Part shown: piece by piece, positions 32,449 to 41,961 of the stretch
How the letters are laid out: the number at the start of each line of letters is the position of its first letter
How positions within the stretch are numbered: the first letter of the stretch is position 1
Made by a program: the position numbers and the translations under genes
DNA from: Halorubrum kocurii JCM 14978
GTDB lineage: Archaea > Halobacteriota > Halobacteria > Halobacteriales > Haloferacaceae
Length of the DNA stretch: 42,978 nt
Direction: 5' to 3'
Assembly (NCBI RefSeq): GCF_000337355.1
Contig: NZ_AOJH01000051.1
Location: forward strand, 1 to 42,978
The notes under the pieces: generated by a model
What the model was told of the DNA's origin: nothing
What the model saw: only the letters and a program-made list of their open reading frames with translations
Databases searched by the model: none

Positions 32449-33342
32449 TCAGTCGCTCCGGACGGGCCCAGTCGTCGTCCCCTCGGAGCCGAGCCCTTTC
32501 ACCACCCACGCGGCGCCGAGCGCGAGCGCGGCGGCGACGCCGAGCGCGACGAGGTTGAGCCGCTGCCAGAACGCCGTGTACAACACCAGGTCGCGGCCCA
32601 ACAGGAGGGTGCCGACGAGCGCGACCATCGCGCCGGCGGCGAGGAGGCGGACGGTGTTCGCGGTCGACCGGTCGAATCCCGCGTAGCCGGTTCTGACGGC
32701 CTCCGTGGCGTACGCCACGGTCGCCACCAGCCCGAGGTGGCCCGCGAGTCCGGTCGCGTAGAAGCCGGCCTGCGCGCCCGGCGAGTAGGTGACGAAGGGC
32801 ACCGCCCGCGAGAACACGGCGCTGGCGAGTATCCCGACCGCGGCGACGCCCACCGCGGCTCGGAGCAGTCGCGGGGAGCCGCGGCTACCGCCCCAGATCG
32901 TCGTCAGTCCGAGCAGCGTGAAGATCGCCAGCGCGACGATCAGGTGAGCCGCGTGCGTCGAGACGGTGTAACCGCCCGGGACGAGCCCGCCGACGGTCAC
33001 GGTGACCGCGCCGACGGTGATCTGCAGCGGGAGGATCGCGACCGCGAGCGTCGCCGCGAGCCGAGTTCGCCGATCTCGGCCGCCGAGCCACGTCCAGCCG
33101 GCGACGCCGATGATGAGGAACCCGGTGACCATCGCCCACACGCGGTGGAACCACTCGATGAAGTCCGGGTTAATAGTCAGTGCGGGGATGAGCTGGTCCG
33201 AACAGAGCGGCCACTGGGCCTGACACGCCAGTCCGGACCCGGTCGCCGCGGTGTAGACGCCGATCGCGAACAGCGTCAGCGTCATCCCGGTCGTCGCAGC
33301 CGCGTACCGCCTGAATGTCAACCACGCGGGCCGAAGACTCAT
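32449..33342 (-). CDS. ctaA: heme A synthase, CtaA/COX15 family
   Basis: A 297-aa, eight-TM enzyme that oxidises the C8 methyl group of heme O to make heme A for terminal oxidases. The conserved Cys pair is in SGLACQAQWPLCSD. Heme-ligand His motifs are EWFHRVWAMVTG (first half), STHAAHLIVALAIF, and GLAGHLGLVATVAY in the second half. FWQRLNLV replaces the fourth His motif with Arg/Leu, as far as can be seen. No ctaB or oxidase subunits are in this window. It stands alone on the minus strand, with the amino-acid ABC operon 199 nt downstream in the same direction. Confidence 0.92.
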   Translation of the reverse strand: MSLRPAWLTFRRYAAATTGMTLTLFAIGVYTAATGSGLACQAQWPLCSDQLIPALTINPDFIEWFHRVWAMVTGFLIIGVAGWTWLGGRDRRTRLAATLAVAILPLQITVGAVTVTVGGLVPGGYTVSTHAAHLIVALAIFTLLGLTTIWGGSRGSPRLLRAAVGVAAVGILASAVFSRAVPFVTYSPGAQAGFYATGLAGHLGLVATVAYATEAVRTGYAGFDRSTANTVRLLAAGAMVALVGTLLLGRDLVLYTAFWQRLNLVALGVAAALALGAAWVVKGLGSEGTTTGPVRSD

Positions 33343-33593
33343 TGTCCGAGTTCGGGCGCGAGCGCACTTAGACCGTTCGGCCGCTCTGCGCGGCTGGGAA
33401 CGACAGCGACCGGAGCGAGGACGCCCACGGGCGGGTCGTCACGGATACCGAAACGGCGATGCGGTGGCGCGCGCCGCCTCGCGGCCGAGGCTTCTGAGGT
33501 GTTCGCCGTCGATCCGCACCCAACCGCTTATAAACGATCGTCCGGCCCGTCGAAAACGCCCGTTTCGCCGCCGATAGCGCCGTTCTCCGCCGC

Positions 33594-34049
33594 TTACCCC
33601 GACAGCTCTCGCTTCGCTCGCCGCGCCCGCTCCGACATCTCCTCGTTGCCCTCGACGTCGGCGAGGGTCTCCAGCGCCTCGAGCTGTCGCACGGAGTCGT
33701 CGAGGAACGAGAGCACGTCGCCGGTGTAGGCGTACACCATGTAGTCGTCGGTCATCACGTCCACGATCGCCTGGGGGCCGAGCCCCTCGGCCCGGAGCTC
33801 CAAGACGTACCGCATGAACTTCTCCTCCGGGCAGCCGCAGTAGGGGTTCGCCTGGCAGTCGCAGTCGAGGAAGTCCTCCGCGAAGTCCAAGATCCGGTCC
33901 CGCGTCGTCGAGTCGAGCTTCGAGAGCCCGTCCCCGGTGAACAGCATGTCGAGGGTCGCGCCGGCGAAGGCCCCCTTCGGGATGTTCGTCTCCAGCTGGG
34001 AGGCGAGCTGCCGGTGGTTCTTCACGTAGATCTTGTCGGTGAACGCCAC
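33594..34049 (-). CDS. conserved haloarchaeal protein with Cys cluster (DUF5814-like)
   Basis: A 151-aa cytoplasmic protein beginning MAFTDKIYVKNHRQLASQLE. Its centre has DFLDCDCQANPYCGCPEEKF, a C-x-C-x5-C-x-C cluster that could bind zinc or an Fe-S cluster. FMRYVLELRAEGLGPQAIVD and MVYAYTGDVLSFLDDSVRQL follow, and the C-terminus is charged helix (MSERARRAKRELSG). It resembles the haloarchaeal DUF5814 group as I recall it; that identification is not certain. No functional partner is next to it. Confidence 0.8.
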   Translation of the reverse strand: MAFTDKIYVKNHRQLASQLETNIPKGAFAGATLDMLFTGDGLSKLDSTTRDRILDFAEDFLDCDCQANPYCGCPEEKFMRYVLELRAEGLGPQAIVDVMTDDYMVYAYTGDVLSFLDDSVRQLEALETLADVEGNEEMSERARRAKRELSG

Positions 34050-34187
34050 GGTTACCCGCGGATACGCCGGCTGGCAGTAAAAGCGGCGTGGTCGGCCGAG
34101 CGGAACCAGCGCGGCCGCCGCGTCCCCCGAACTGGCGTCGGGGACGGAACGTCACCGCACCGCACGGCCGTCCGGGAGTCGTAACGG

Positions 34188-34196
34188 TTATTTATC
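34188..34196 (+). promoter_or_regulatory. tRNA-His promoter
   Basis: TTATTTATC centred 29 nt before the tRNA-His 5' end. Confidence 0.55.
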
Positions 34197-34220
34197 AAAG
34201 CGGGATAGATATCGACGCGT

Positions 34221-34294
34221 GTCCGGGTTAGGGTAGTGGACTATCCTTCAGCCTTGTGGAGGCTGAGACGCGGGTTCGATTCTCGCACCCGGAC
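34221..34294 (+). tRNA. tRNA-His(GTG)
   Basis: Acceptor TCCGGGT/ACCCGGA with a genome-encoded G-1 opposite C73, as required for histidine tRNAs. The anticodon stem CAGCC/GGCTG surrounds loop TTGTGGA (anticodon GTG). The T arm has GGTTCGATTCT. Its last 22 bases are repeated 114 bp downstream. Confidence 0.95.
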
Positions 34295-34386
34295 TTTTCC
34301 GCGACGACCGAAGGGAGGAGTGGAAAAGCCGAAGACGGGAATCGAATCAGACCGAGGTTCTGCGCGGAGCGCAGGTTCTCGGGCGT

Positions 34387-34408
34387 GGTTCGATTCTCGC
34401 ACCCGGAC
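34387..34408 (+). repeat. 22-bp duplicate of the tRNA-His 3' end (att-like)
   Basis: Exact copy of bases 34273-34294 (GGTTCGATTCTCG then CACCCGGAC) that ends where the tRNA ends. Integrases of haloarchaeal elements use this part of tRNA genes as att sites and rebuild the gene, leaving such direct repeats. Only 92 bp lie between the two copies, so no element remains; it could be a scar or a second att site. Confidence 0.7.
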
Positions 34409-34543
34409 CTTCTGCGGAACGCGGCGACGAACGCTCCGCGAGCCTCGGGGCTCCGCAGGGCGTTGGAAGTCCCTTCCCCGCGATCGAGAGCGGCGCGACC
34501 GACGGCCGCCACGGCTTTGCCGGTCCGAGTCGTACGCCACCGC

Positions 34544-35263
34544 ATGGCACGCACAGCGGTCATCGCGGGCGTCGGTCCGGGACTGGGCGAATCGCTCGCG
34601 CGCAAATTCGCGGCCGAGGGCTGCGAGGTCGCGCTGTTCGCCCGGTCGACGGACCACATCGAGGAGCTCGCGGCAGACCTCCCGGAGCCGGGCGAGGGCC
34701 TCGCCGTCCGGACCGACCTCACCGACGTCGATCAGGTCAGGGAGGGGTTCGAGGCGGTCCGCGACGTGTTCGGTCCGGTCGACGTGCTCGTGAACCACGC
34801 CAGCGCCGCCTCGTGGAAGGGGCTCATGGACGCGAGCGTCGAGGAGTTCGAACGGGCGTGGGCCGTCAACGGGCGCGGCGCGTTCGTCTGTTCGCAGGAG
34901 GCGGTCGCGGACATGCGCGAGACGGGCGGCGGGACGGTCGTCTTCACCGGCGCGACCTCCGCGGTGCGGAGCCTCGGCGGCGCGATCGGGTTCACGGCCG
35001 CGAAGTTCGCCGCCCGCGGGATGGCGATGGACATCGCACAGGAGTTCGGTCCGGAGGGGATCCACGTCGCGCACGTCGTCATCGACGGCCAGATCGACTC
35101 GGCGGACGCCCGCGAGCGGGCTCCCGACCGCGAGGCGGAGACGTTCCTCGACCCCGACGAGCTGGCCGAGACGTACTGGCACCTCGTCGAGCGGGACGAC
35201 GTCGGCACCCAGCCGTTCGAGGTCCACGTCACGAACGGTCCGCGGAACTCCGAGTTCATCTGA
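34544..35263 (+). CDS. short-chain dehydrogenase/reductase
   Basis: A 239-aa SDR. ARTAVIAGVGPGLGESLARK is the Rossmann loop; it reads GVGPGLGES rather than the usual TGxxxGIG. VLVNHASAASWKG replaces the NNAG motif. The catalytic region VVFTGATSAVRSLGGAIGF then TAAKFAARG has Ser but Phe where the YxxxK Tyr would be (GFTAAKF), so it may be an atypical or non-oxidoreductase SDR. DGQIDSADARERAPDREAET follows. The start MARTAVIAGV at 34544 is the family N-terminus. It is a single gene between tRNA-His and the IclR gene, which is convergent. Confidence 0.88.
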   Translation: MARTAVIAGVGPGLGESLARKFAAEGCEVALFARSTDHIEELAADLPEPGEGLAVRTDLTDVDQVREGFEAVRDVFGPVDVLVNHASAASWKGLMDASVEEFERAWAVNGRGAFVCSQEAVADMRETGGGTVVFTGATSAVRSLGGAIGFTAAKFAARGMAMDIAQEFGPEGIHVAHVVIDGQIDSADARERAPDREAETFLDPDELAETYWHLVERDDVGTQPFEVHVTNGPRNSEFI

Positions 35264-35296
35264 CCCGGGCGGACGCGGTCCGCGACTCGGCGGTCG

Positions 35297-36043
35297 TCAC
35301 AGCAGTTCGAGTTCGATCGTTTTCGCGGTGCTCGAGACGAGCCCGGCCGTGTCCTCCTCCAGGCGCTTGCCCTGCATCTCGTCGGCCGCCCCGGAGACGC
35401 TGACCGCGCCCACGGGGTCGCCGTCGACGACGATCGGGGAGGCGACGCACTGCCAGTTCGCGTCGAGCTCGCCGCGGTCGAACGCGATGTTCCGGTCCCT
35501 GATCGACCTGAGTTCGGAGCGGAGCGTCTCCGGGTCCGTCACGGTCCGATCGGTCTTCCGGTCGAGGCCGTGGCGCTCGACGTACTCGTCGACCGCGTCC
35601 GTCGACCGGAACGCGAGGATCGCCTTGCCGGCCGCGGCGGCGTGGAGCCGGACGCTCCCGCCGACCGGGATCGGGTGGTTTCGGGCGCCGATTCGGTGTA
35701 GATAGACGGCGTCCGCGTCCTCCGGAACCACGAGGTTCGCGACCGCGTTCGTGTTCCGCGCCAGTTTGCGGATCTCGCTCTGCGCCGCCCGGTAGACGGG
35801 ATTGCGTTCTCTCGTCCCGAACCCGATCCGCAGGAACCGGTGGGTGAGCTCGTAGGTCCCGTCGACGTTCGTCACGTACCCGAGCGCACAGAGCGTCGAG
35901 AGGTGGTTGTGGACCGCGCTTTTCGAGACGTCCATCGCGTCGGCTAATTCGGTGACTCCGGCGCCGTCACGCTCGTACAGCTCCTCGACGATCCGCAGGG
36001 ACGTCGCCGTCGCCTGAACAGTGATGGTGTCCGTGTCTCCCAT
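35297..36043 (-). CDS. IclR-family transcriptional regulator
   Basis: A 248-aa regulator. Residues 8-70 form the winged-helix domain (ATSLRIVEELYERDGAGVTE, then DAMDVSKSAVHNHLSTLCAL). The ligand-binding IclR domain follows, with LVVPEDADAVYLHRIGARNH, GGSVRLHAAAAGKAILAF and ASPIVVDGDPVGAVSVSGA. It is divergent from the sugar ABC transporter/galactonate genes, so it probably controls them and senses a sugar acid or related compound. Haloarchaeal IclR proteins of sugar loci can act as activators. The 279-bp gap holds inverted repeats that may be its sites. Confidence 0.93.
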   Translation of the reverse strand: MGDTDTITVQATATSLRIVEELYERDGAGVTELADAMDVSKSAVHNHLSTLCALGYVTNVDGTYELTHRFLRIGFGTRERNPVYRAAQSEIRKLARNTNAVANLVVPEDADAVYLHRIGARNHPIPVGGSVRLHAAAAGKAILAFRSTDAVDEYVERHGLDRKTDRTVTDPETLRSELRSIRDRNIAFDRGELDANWQCVASPIVVDGDPVGAVSVSGAADEMQGKRLEEDTAGLVSSTAKTIELELL

Positions 36044-36278
36044 CGTTTCTGAGAGTGGTATGGGAGACAGCGGTATAACGTTTGTTTAGCATGAGAGAAC
36101 AGGACCGCCGATCGAGAGATTATACTGTGTATAAATTTTATAAATTTATCGGGTATAACCCGTATTATTGTTGTGGGGCGGCTTAAATCTGAAAATATGT
36201 ATATAATATCCCTCTGTTCAGCCCAAGAAAACACAAATAGCGCGGTTCTACACCGTTTTTAGAACAACTGTCCAGTGA
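36044..36278. other. AT-rich divergent control region of the sugar locus
   Basis: Contains a CGGGT-ATA-ACCCG dyad (36150-36162), a block of T/A runs (36121-36149) and the GTTCTA-N9-TAGAAC dyad described next. The candidate iclR TATA (TATAACG, 36074-36080) is about 34 nt from its ATG. No gene is supported. Confidence 0.55.
36245..36265 (+). promoter_or_regulatory. candidate regulator operator GTTCTA-N9-TAGAAC
   Basis: A perfect 6-bp inverted repeat spaced 9 bp, located about 14 bp upstream of the TATA box of the binding-protein gene. This is the usual place for an activator site. The IclR protein encoded next door is the likely binder. Confidence 0.55.
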
Positions 36279-36287
36279 TTTTATATA
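36279..36287 (+). promoter_or_regulatory. TATA box of the sugar ABC operon
   Basis: TTTATATAG, centred 40 nt before the ATG at 36323, which implies a leader of about 14 nt. Confidence 0.6.
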
Positions 36288-36322
36288 GCTGTAGCATGAG
36301 GGACGGATAGTCAGGTACGATC

Positions 36323-37717
36323 ATGACCAACAAGCCAAACTACGCAGAATACGGGCGACGTCGACTCATGAAGGGCGCGGGACTCGCGGGGATCGCGGGG
36401 CTGGCCGGCTGTATCGGAACCGGCGATCCCGGCGGGAGCGACGGGAGTGACGGAAGCGACGGCGACGACGGGAGCGATGGCAGCGACGGCAGCGACGGCG
36501 ACGACGGCAGCGACGGCGGTAGCGGCATGGCGTCGGAGATCAACGTGTGGGGGTGGGACGTCGCCGCGCGGGCGCTGATGATCACCGCCGAGGAGTACGA
36601 GTCCGAGAACGACGCGACGGTCGCCGTCGAGGAGTTCGGTCGGTCCGCGATGAAGGACCGGCTCCAGACGAACCTGCTCTCGGGCTCCGGCGCGCCGGCG
36701 GTCTCCATGTTGGAGTCGGTCGACGGCCCCTCGTTCATCGACACGGGCTCCGTCGCGCCGCTCACCGACGAGATCGAGGAGGCGGGGGTCCAGGACGACT
36801 TCGTCTCCGGGAAGTGGGAGGCGCTCACCGTCGACGGCGACATCTACGCGCTCCCGTGGGACACCGGTCCGACGGCGGTGTACTACCGGCGGTCCATCTA
36901 CGAGGAACACGGCCTTGACCCCGAAGGCATCGAGACGTGGGCGGACTTCATCGAGGAGGGCCAGAAGCTGCCCGACGACGTGGACATGCTCAACCTCCCC
37001 GAGGGTGACCTCTCCGGCGTCTGGCGGTACCAGTTCCGCCAGCTGTCCGGCGAGCCCTTCCTCGAGAGCGGCGAGGTGAACATCCACAACGAGAAGTCGC
37101 TCCGCGTGGCTCAGAATATCAAGGAGATATACGACGCCGACATCGCGGCGAACATCGAGGGCTGGACCTCGGCGTGGTTCAGCGCCTACGGCGACGGCAC
37201 CGTCGCCTCGCTCCCTTCGGCCGCGTGGATGGAGGGGACCCTGCGCGCCGAGCTTCCCGACACCTCTGGCGACTGGGGCGTCTTCAAGATCCCCGCGCTG
37301 GAGTCGGGCGGCCCGCGGGCGTCGAACTGGGGCGGCTCCAACCTCATGATCGCGGACCAGGTCTCCGACGACAAGAAGGAGCGGGGCTGGGACTACATGG
37401 AGTACTCGCTGGCGACCGAGGAGATGCAGCTGGCGATGTACGACGAGTACGGACTCTTCCCGGCGCTGGAGACCACCTACGAGGACCCGGTGTTCGACGA
37501 GGAGCTTGACTTCTACGACGGACAGCCCGCGCGGGCGCTCTTCGCCGAGGTCGCACAGGAGGCCCCCGGCTACCGGTTCACCGAGGACACGCCCGAGGTG
37601 TCGCAGGCCATCGAGACCGAGCTCCAGCGGATGATCAACGGCGAACAGTCCCCGGAGGAGGCCGTGCAGGCGGCCGCGGAGACGGTCGCCGAGAACACCG
37701 ATCGGGACCTCGCGTAA
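36323..37717 (+). CDS. sugar ABC transporter substrate-binding lipoprotein (Tat)
   Basis: A 464-aa extracellular binding protein of family 1. MTNKPNYAEYGRRRLMKGAG has twin arginines, and GIAGLAGCIG is a lipobox, so Tat export and lipid anchoring are likely. Residues about 35-68 are a Gly/Ser/Asp linker made of repeated GSDG units. The mature domain has INVWGWDVAARALMITAEEY, LPWDTGPTAVYYRRSIYEEH, SLPSAAWMEGTLRAELPDTS and GGSNLMIADQVSDDKKERGW. Context points to galactose, galactonate or a related sugar acid. It leads an operon with two permeases, an ATPase and catabolic genes. Confidence 0.93.
   Translation: MTNKPNYAEYGRRRLMKGAGLAGIAGLAGCIGTGDPGGSDGSDGSDGDDGSDGSDGSDGDDGSDGGSGMASEINVWGWDVAARALMITAEEYESENDATVAVEEFGRSAMKDRLQTNLLSGSGAPAVSMLESVDGPSFIDTGSVAPLTDEIEEAGVQDDFVSGKWEALTVDGDIYALPWDTGPTAVYYRRSIYEEHGLDPEGIETWADFIEEGQKLPDDVDMLNLPEGDLSGVWRYQFRQLSGEPFLESGEVNIHNEKSLRVAQNIKEIYDADIAANIEGWTSAWFSAYGDGTVASLPSAAWMEGTLRAELPDTSGDWGVFKIPALESGGPRASNWGGSNLMIADQVSDDKKERGWDYMEYSLATEEMQLAMYDEYGLFPALETTYEDPVFDEELDFYDGQPARALFAEVAQEAPGYRFTEDTPEVSQAIETELQRMINGEQSPEEAVQAAAETVAENTDRDLA
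36431..36525 (+). repeat. GSDG codon repeat in the binding-protein linker
   Basis: A low-complexity DNA stretch of repeated GGGAGCGACGG and GACGGCAGCGACGG units encoding the Gly-Ser-Asp linker. It is prone to copy-number change. Confidence 0.75.
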
Positions 37718-37735
37718 CCGGGGAGCATCGATCGC

Positions 37736-38806
37736 ATGGCCACTTCCGACGAAACAGACGATCGGATCGGACAGGCGTACCGCCGCCGCGTCCGCACGAC
37801 GGTCCGAACGGCCGCGAGGAAGTTCAGGCGAGCGGCGCGACCGCTCTGGGACCGGTTCCGCTTCGCCAGACAGGACCTGACGGCGGCGACGCCGACGCTG
37901 CCGCGAGTCGCGTACATCTTCATCGCGCCGTTCTTCCTGCTGTTCAGCGTGTTCCTCGCCTTCCCGGTGTTTTACACGCTGTACCTCTCGTTCTTCGAGT
38001 ATCAGGGCGTCGGCCAGGGGTCGCTGTTCTGGGTCGACCTCGGCCCGGTGTACCTCGAGATCCCGAAGATCGCCCGGCTCGATTTCGTCGGGCTCGGGAA
38101 CTACGCCCGCCTGCTCGGCAACGACCTGTTCTGGCAGTCGATGTTCAACACGTCGTACATCCTCGTCATACAGGTCCCGCTGATGATCGGGCTGGCGCTC
38201 GCGCTCGCGCTCGCGCTGAACGCGTCGTTCCTGCGGCTCAAAGGGGTGTTCCGCACCGCGATCGCGTTGCCCGTCTCGGCGAACCTCGTGGCGTACTCGA
38301 CGGTGTTCCTGCTGCTGTTCAACGAGCAGCTGGGGTTCCTCAACTACGTGCTCGCCGGCGTCGGGCTCGGGCCGGTCCCGTGGCTGACCGACGGGTTCTG
38401 GGCGCGGAACACGATCATCGCCGCGGTGACGTGGCGCTGGACGGGGTACAACATGATCATCCTGCTCGCCGGGCTCCAGACGATCCCGCAGCAGCTGTAC
38501 GAGGCGGCCGAGATCGACGGCGCGAACCGGTGGGAGAAGTTCCGCTACGTCACGCTCCCGCAGCTCAAGCCGGTGTTCCTGTTCGTCGTCGTCCTCTCGA
38601 CGATCGGGACGTTCAAGCTGTTCGCCGAGCCGTACGTCATCACCGGCGGCGGTCCGACCAACTCGACGATCACCATCGTGCAGTACATCTACCGGCAGGC
38701 GTTCGTCAACTTCAACCTGGGCTACGCGAGCGCGCTCACGGTCGTGTTCGTCGCGGTCGTCAGCGCGTTCTCCGTCGCCCAGATCAAGATCGGGGGTGAG
38801 GACTGA
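37736..38806 (+). CDS. carbohydrate ABC transporter permease (MalF/UgpA-like)
   Basis: A 356-aa permease. The N-terminal 60 residues are charged and unusually long. IFIAPFFLLFSVFLAFPVFY is TM1. NTSYILVIQVPLMIGLALAL, AIALPVSANLVAYSTVFLLL and the EAA loop YEAAEIDGANRWEKFRYVTL follow, then PVFLFVVVLSTIGTFKLFAE, GGPTNSTITIVQYIYRQAF. It starts 18 nt after the binding protein and its stop shares a base with the next gene's ATG (TGATG). Confidence 0.94.
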   Translation: MATSDETDDRIGQAYRRRVRTTVRTAARKFRRAARPLWDRFRFARQDLTAATPTLPRVAYIFIAPFFLLFSVFLAFPVFYTLYLSFFEYQGVGQGSLFWVDLGPVYLEIPKIARLDFVGLGNYARLLGNDLFWQSMFNTSYILVIQVPLMIGLALALALALNASFLRLKGVFRTAIALPVSANLVAYSTVFLLLFNEQLGFLNYVLAGVGLGPVPWLTDGFWARNTIIAAVTWRWTGYNMIILLAGLQTIPQQLYEAAEIDGANRWEKFRYVTLPQLKPVFLFVVVLSTIGTFKLFAEPYVITGGGPTNSTITIVQYIYRQAFVNFNLGYASALTVVFVAVVSAFSVAQIKIGGED

Positions 38807-39642
38807 TGCGCGAACAGCGGCGGAAGGACGCGGTCTGGCGGTTCCTCACCTACGCCTTCGTCATCACGATGGTCGTGGTGATGATGGTCCCCCTGTACTG
38901 GATGCTGGTGGCGGCGACGCTCCCGCAGGAGCAGTTCCTGCAGTTCCCGCCGCGGCTGATACCCGGAACGGCGTTCCTCGACAACTTCGCGGCGCTGCAG
39001 GAGCGGCTGGACTTCGTCCGGACGATCCGGAACAGCGTCCTCATCGCCGTCGTCTACACGCTGCTGTCCTTAGTGCTGTGTTCGATGGCCGGCTTCGCGT
39101 TCGCCAAGTACGAGTTCAAGTTCAAGGAGCCGATCTTCTACGCGATCTTAGCGACGCTCGTGTTGCCGATCCAGCTCCTCGTCATCCCGCTGTTCCTGCT
39201 GATGGCACAGCTGGACTGGACGAACACGTTCCGAGCGATCATCCTCCCGTGGGCGGCGAACCCCATCGGGATCTTCCTCATGCGGCAGAACATGAAATCG
39301 ATCCCGGACGCGCTGCTGGAGTCCGCCCGGATGGACGGGGCGACGGAGTTCCAGATCTTCTACCGGATCGCGCTCCCGACGATGCGGTCGTCGCTGGCCG
39401 CGCTGGCGATCATCTTGTTCCTGTTCCAGTGGGACCTGTTCCTGTACCCGCTCGTGATCCTCGAGACCGCGGACATGTACACGATCCCCATCGGGCTGGC
39501 GCAGTTGACCGGCTTCCAGCGGATCTACTACGACCAGATCATGGTGGCGGCGACGCTCGCCATCGTCCCGATGGTCGTGTTGTTCTTAGTGCTGCAGAAA
39601 CAGTTCGTCAGCGGCATCCTCGCGGGGTCGCTCAAGGAGTAA
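38806..39642 (+). CDS. carbohydrate ABC transporter permease (MalG/UgpE-like)
   Basis: A 278-aa permease with six helices: YAFVITMVVVMMVPLYWMLV, FVRTIRNSVLIAVVYTLLSL, FAKYEFKFKEPIFYAILATL, the EAA loop LLESARMDGATEFQIFYRIA, and AALAIILFLFQWDLFLYPLV. It pairs with the preceding permease. It ends SGILAGSLKE, typical of the MalG family. It overlaps the preceding gene by one base and is 3 nt before the ATPase gene. Confidence 0.95.
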   Translation: MREQRRKDAVWRFLTYAFVITMVVVMMVPLYWMLVAATLPQEQFLQFPPRLIPGTAFLDNFAALQERLDFVRTIRNSVLIAVVYTLLSLVLCSMAGFAFAKYEFKFKEPIFYAILATLVLPIQLLVIPLFLLMAQLDWTNTFRAIILPWAANPIGIFLMRQNMKSIPDALLESARMDGATEFQIFYRIALPTMRSSLAALAIILFLFQWDLFLYPLVILETADMYTIPIGLAQLTGFQRIYYDQIMVAATLAIVPMVVLFLVLQKQFVSGILAGSLKE

Positions 39643-39645
39643 CCA

Positions 39646-40767
<1,122 letters not shown>

Positions 40768-40772
40768 CTACT

Positions 40773-41921
40773 ATGTACATCACCGACTACGAGCTGTTCG
40801 AAGTACCGCCTCGCTGGCTGTTCCTGAAGCTGACGACGAGCGACGGCACCGTCGGGTGGGGAGAGCCGATCGTGGAGGGCCGCTCCCACACGGTCGTCGC
40901 CGCGGTCGAGGAGCTGCTCGACAACTACCTGCTCGGCGAGGACCCGACGCGAATCGAGGACCACTGGCAGTCGATGTACCGCGGCGGGTTCTACCGCGGC
41001 GGCCCGGTGCTGATGAGCGCCATCGCCGGCGTCGACCAGGCGCTGTGGGACATCAAAGGGAAGCAGTTCGGCGCGCCCGTTCACGAGCTGCTCGGCGGTC
41101 GCGCGCGCAACCGGATCCGCGTGTACCAGTGGATCGGCGGCGACCGACCGGCGGACGTCGGCGACGCCGCCCTCGAGAAGGTCGACGCGGGGTTCTCGGC
41201 GCTGAAGATGAACGCGACCGCGGAGCTGCGGCCGATCGACACCCCAGCCACGGTGAACGACGCGGTCGACCGGATCGCGGCCGTTCGGGAGTCCGTCGGC
41301 GACGAGGTCGACATCGGGGTCGACTTCCACGGGCGCGTGTCGAAGCCGATGGTTCGGCGGCTCGCGGCCGCGCTGGAGCCGTACGACCCGATGTTCATCG
41401 AGGAGCCGGTGTTGCCCGAGCACAACGACTCGCTCGCGGGGATCCGGCAGTCGACGACGATCCCGATCGCGACCGGCGAGCGGATGTACTCGCGGTGGGA
41501 TTTCAAGGAGGTGCTCGAGACGGACGCCGTGGACCTGATCCAGCCCGACGTCTCGCACGCGGGCGGGATCACCGAGATGAAGAAGATCGCGTCCATGGCC
41601 GAGGCGTACGACGTGTCGGTCGCGCCGCACTGCCCGCTCGGGCCCATCGCGCTCGCGTCCTGCATTCAGGTCGACGCCTGCACGCCGAACGCGCTGATCC
41701 AGGAGCAGTCGCTCGACATCCACTACAACGAGACGAGCGACGTGTTAGACTACCTCGCCGACCCGGCGTTGTTCGAGTACCGCGACGGCTTCGTCGACAT
41801 CCCCGGCGGCGACGGGCTCGGGATCGAGATCGACGAGGAGCACGTCCGGGAACAGCGCGGCAACGTCGACTGGCACAACCCCGTTTGGCGACACGACGAC
41901 GGCTCCGTCGCGGAGTGGTGA
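40773..41921 (+). CDS. dgoD: D-galactonate dehydratase
   Basis: Dehydrates D-galactonate to 2-keto-3-deoxygalactonate in the oxidative galactose route. At 382 aa it has the same length as the Escherichia coli DgoD that I recall. It shares the framework: PPRWLFLKL, MYRGGFYRGGPVLMSAIAGV, DFHGRVSKPM, EEPVLPEH, GERMYSRWDFKEVLE, QPDVSHAGGITEMKKIASMA and APHCPLGPIALASC. The metal and catalytic residues D184, H186, E210, E236 and H286 fit the enolase-superfamily DgoD pattern. It follows the ATPase by 5 nt. A related sugar-acid dehydratase activity cannot be ruled out. Confidence 0.9.
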   Translation: MYITDYELFEVPPRWLFLKLTTSDGTVGWGEPIVEGRSHTVVAAVEELLDNYLLGEDPTRIEDHWQSMYRGGFYRGGPVLMSAIAGVDQALWDIKGKQFGAPVHELLGGRARNRIRVYQWIGGDRPADVGDAALEKVDAGFSALKMNATAELRPIDTPATVNDAVDRIAAVRESVGDEVDIGVDFHGRVSKPMVRRLAAALEPYDPMFIEEPVLPEHNDSLAGIRQSTTIPIATGERMYSRWDFKEVLETDAVDLIQPDVSHAGGITEMKKIASMAEAYDVSVAPHCPLGPIALASCIQVDACTPNALIQEQSLDIHYNETSDVLDYLADPALFEYRDGFVDIPGGDGLGIEIDEEHVREQRGNVDWHNPVWRHDDGSVAEW

Positions 41922-41961
41922 TCCGCGTGTCACTGGACGCGCCCCGACGCGGAGGGGATCG

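Noticed and set aside
36431-36525. Repeat array that might suggest a CRISPR-like structure
   Set aside because: The repeats are in frame and encode a Gly-Ser-Asp linker after a lipobox; there are no spacers.
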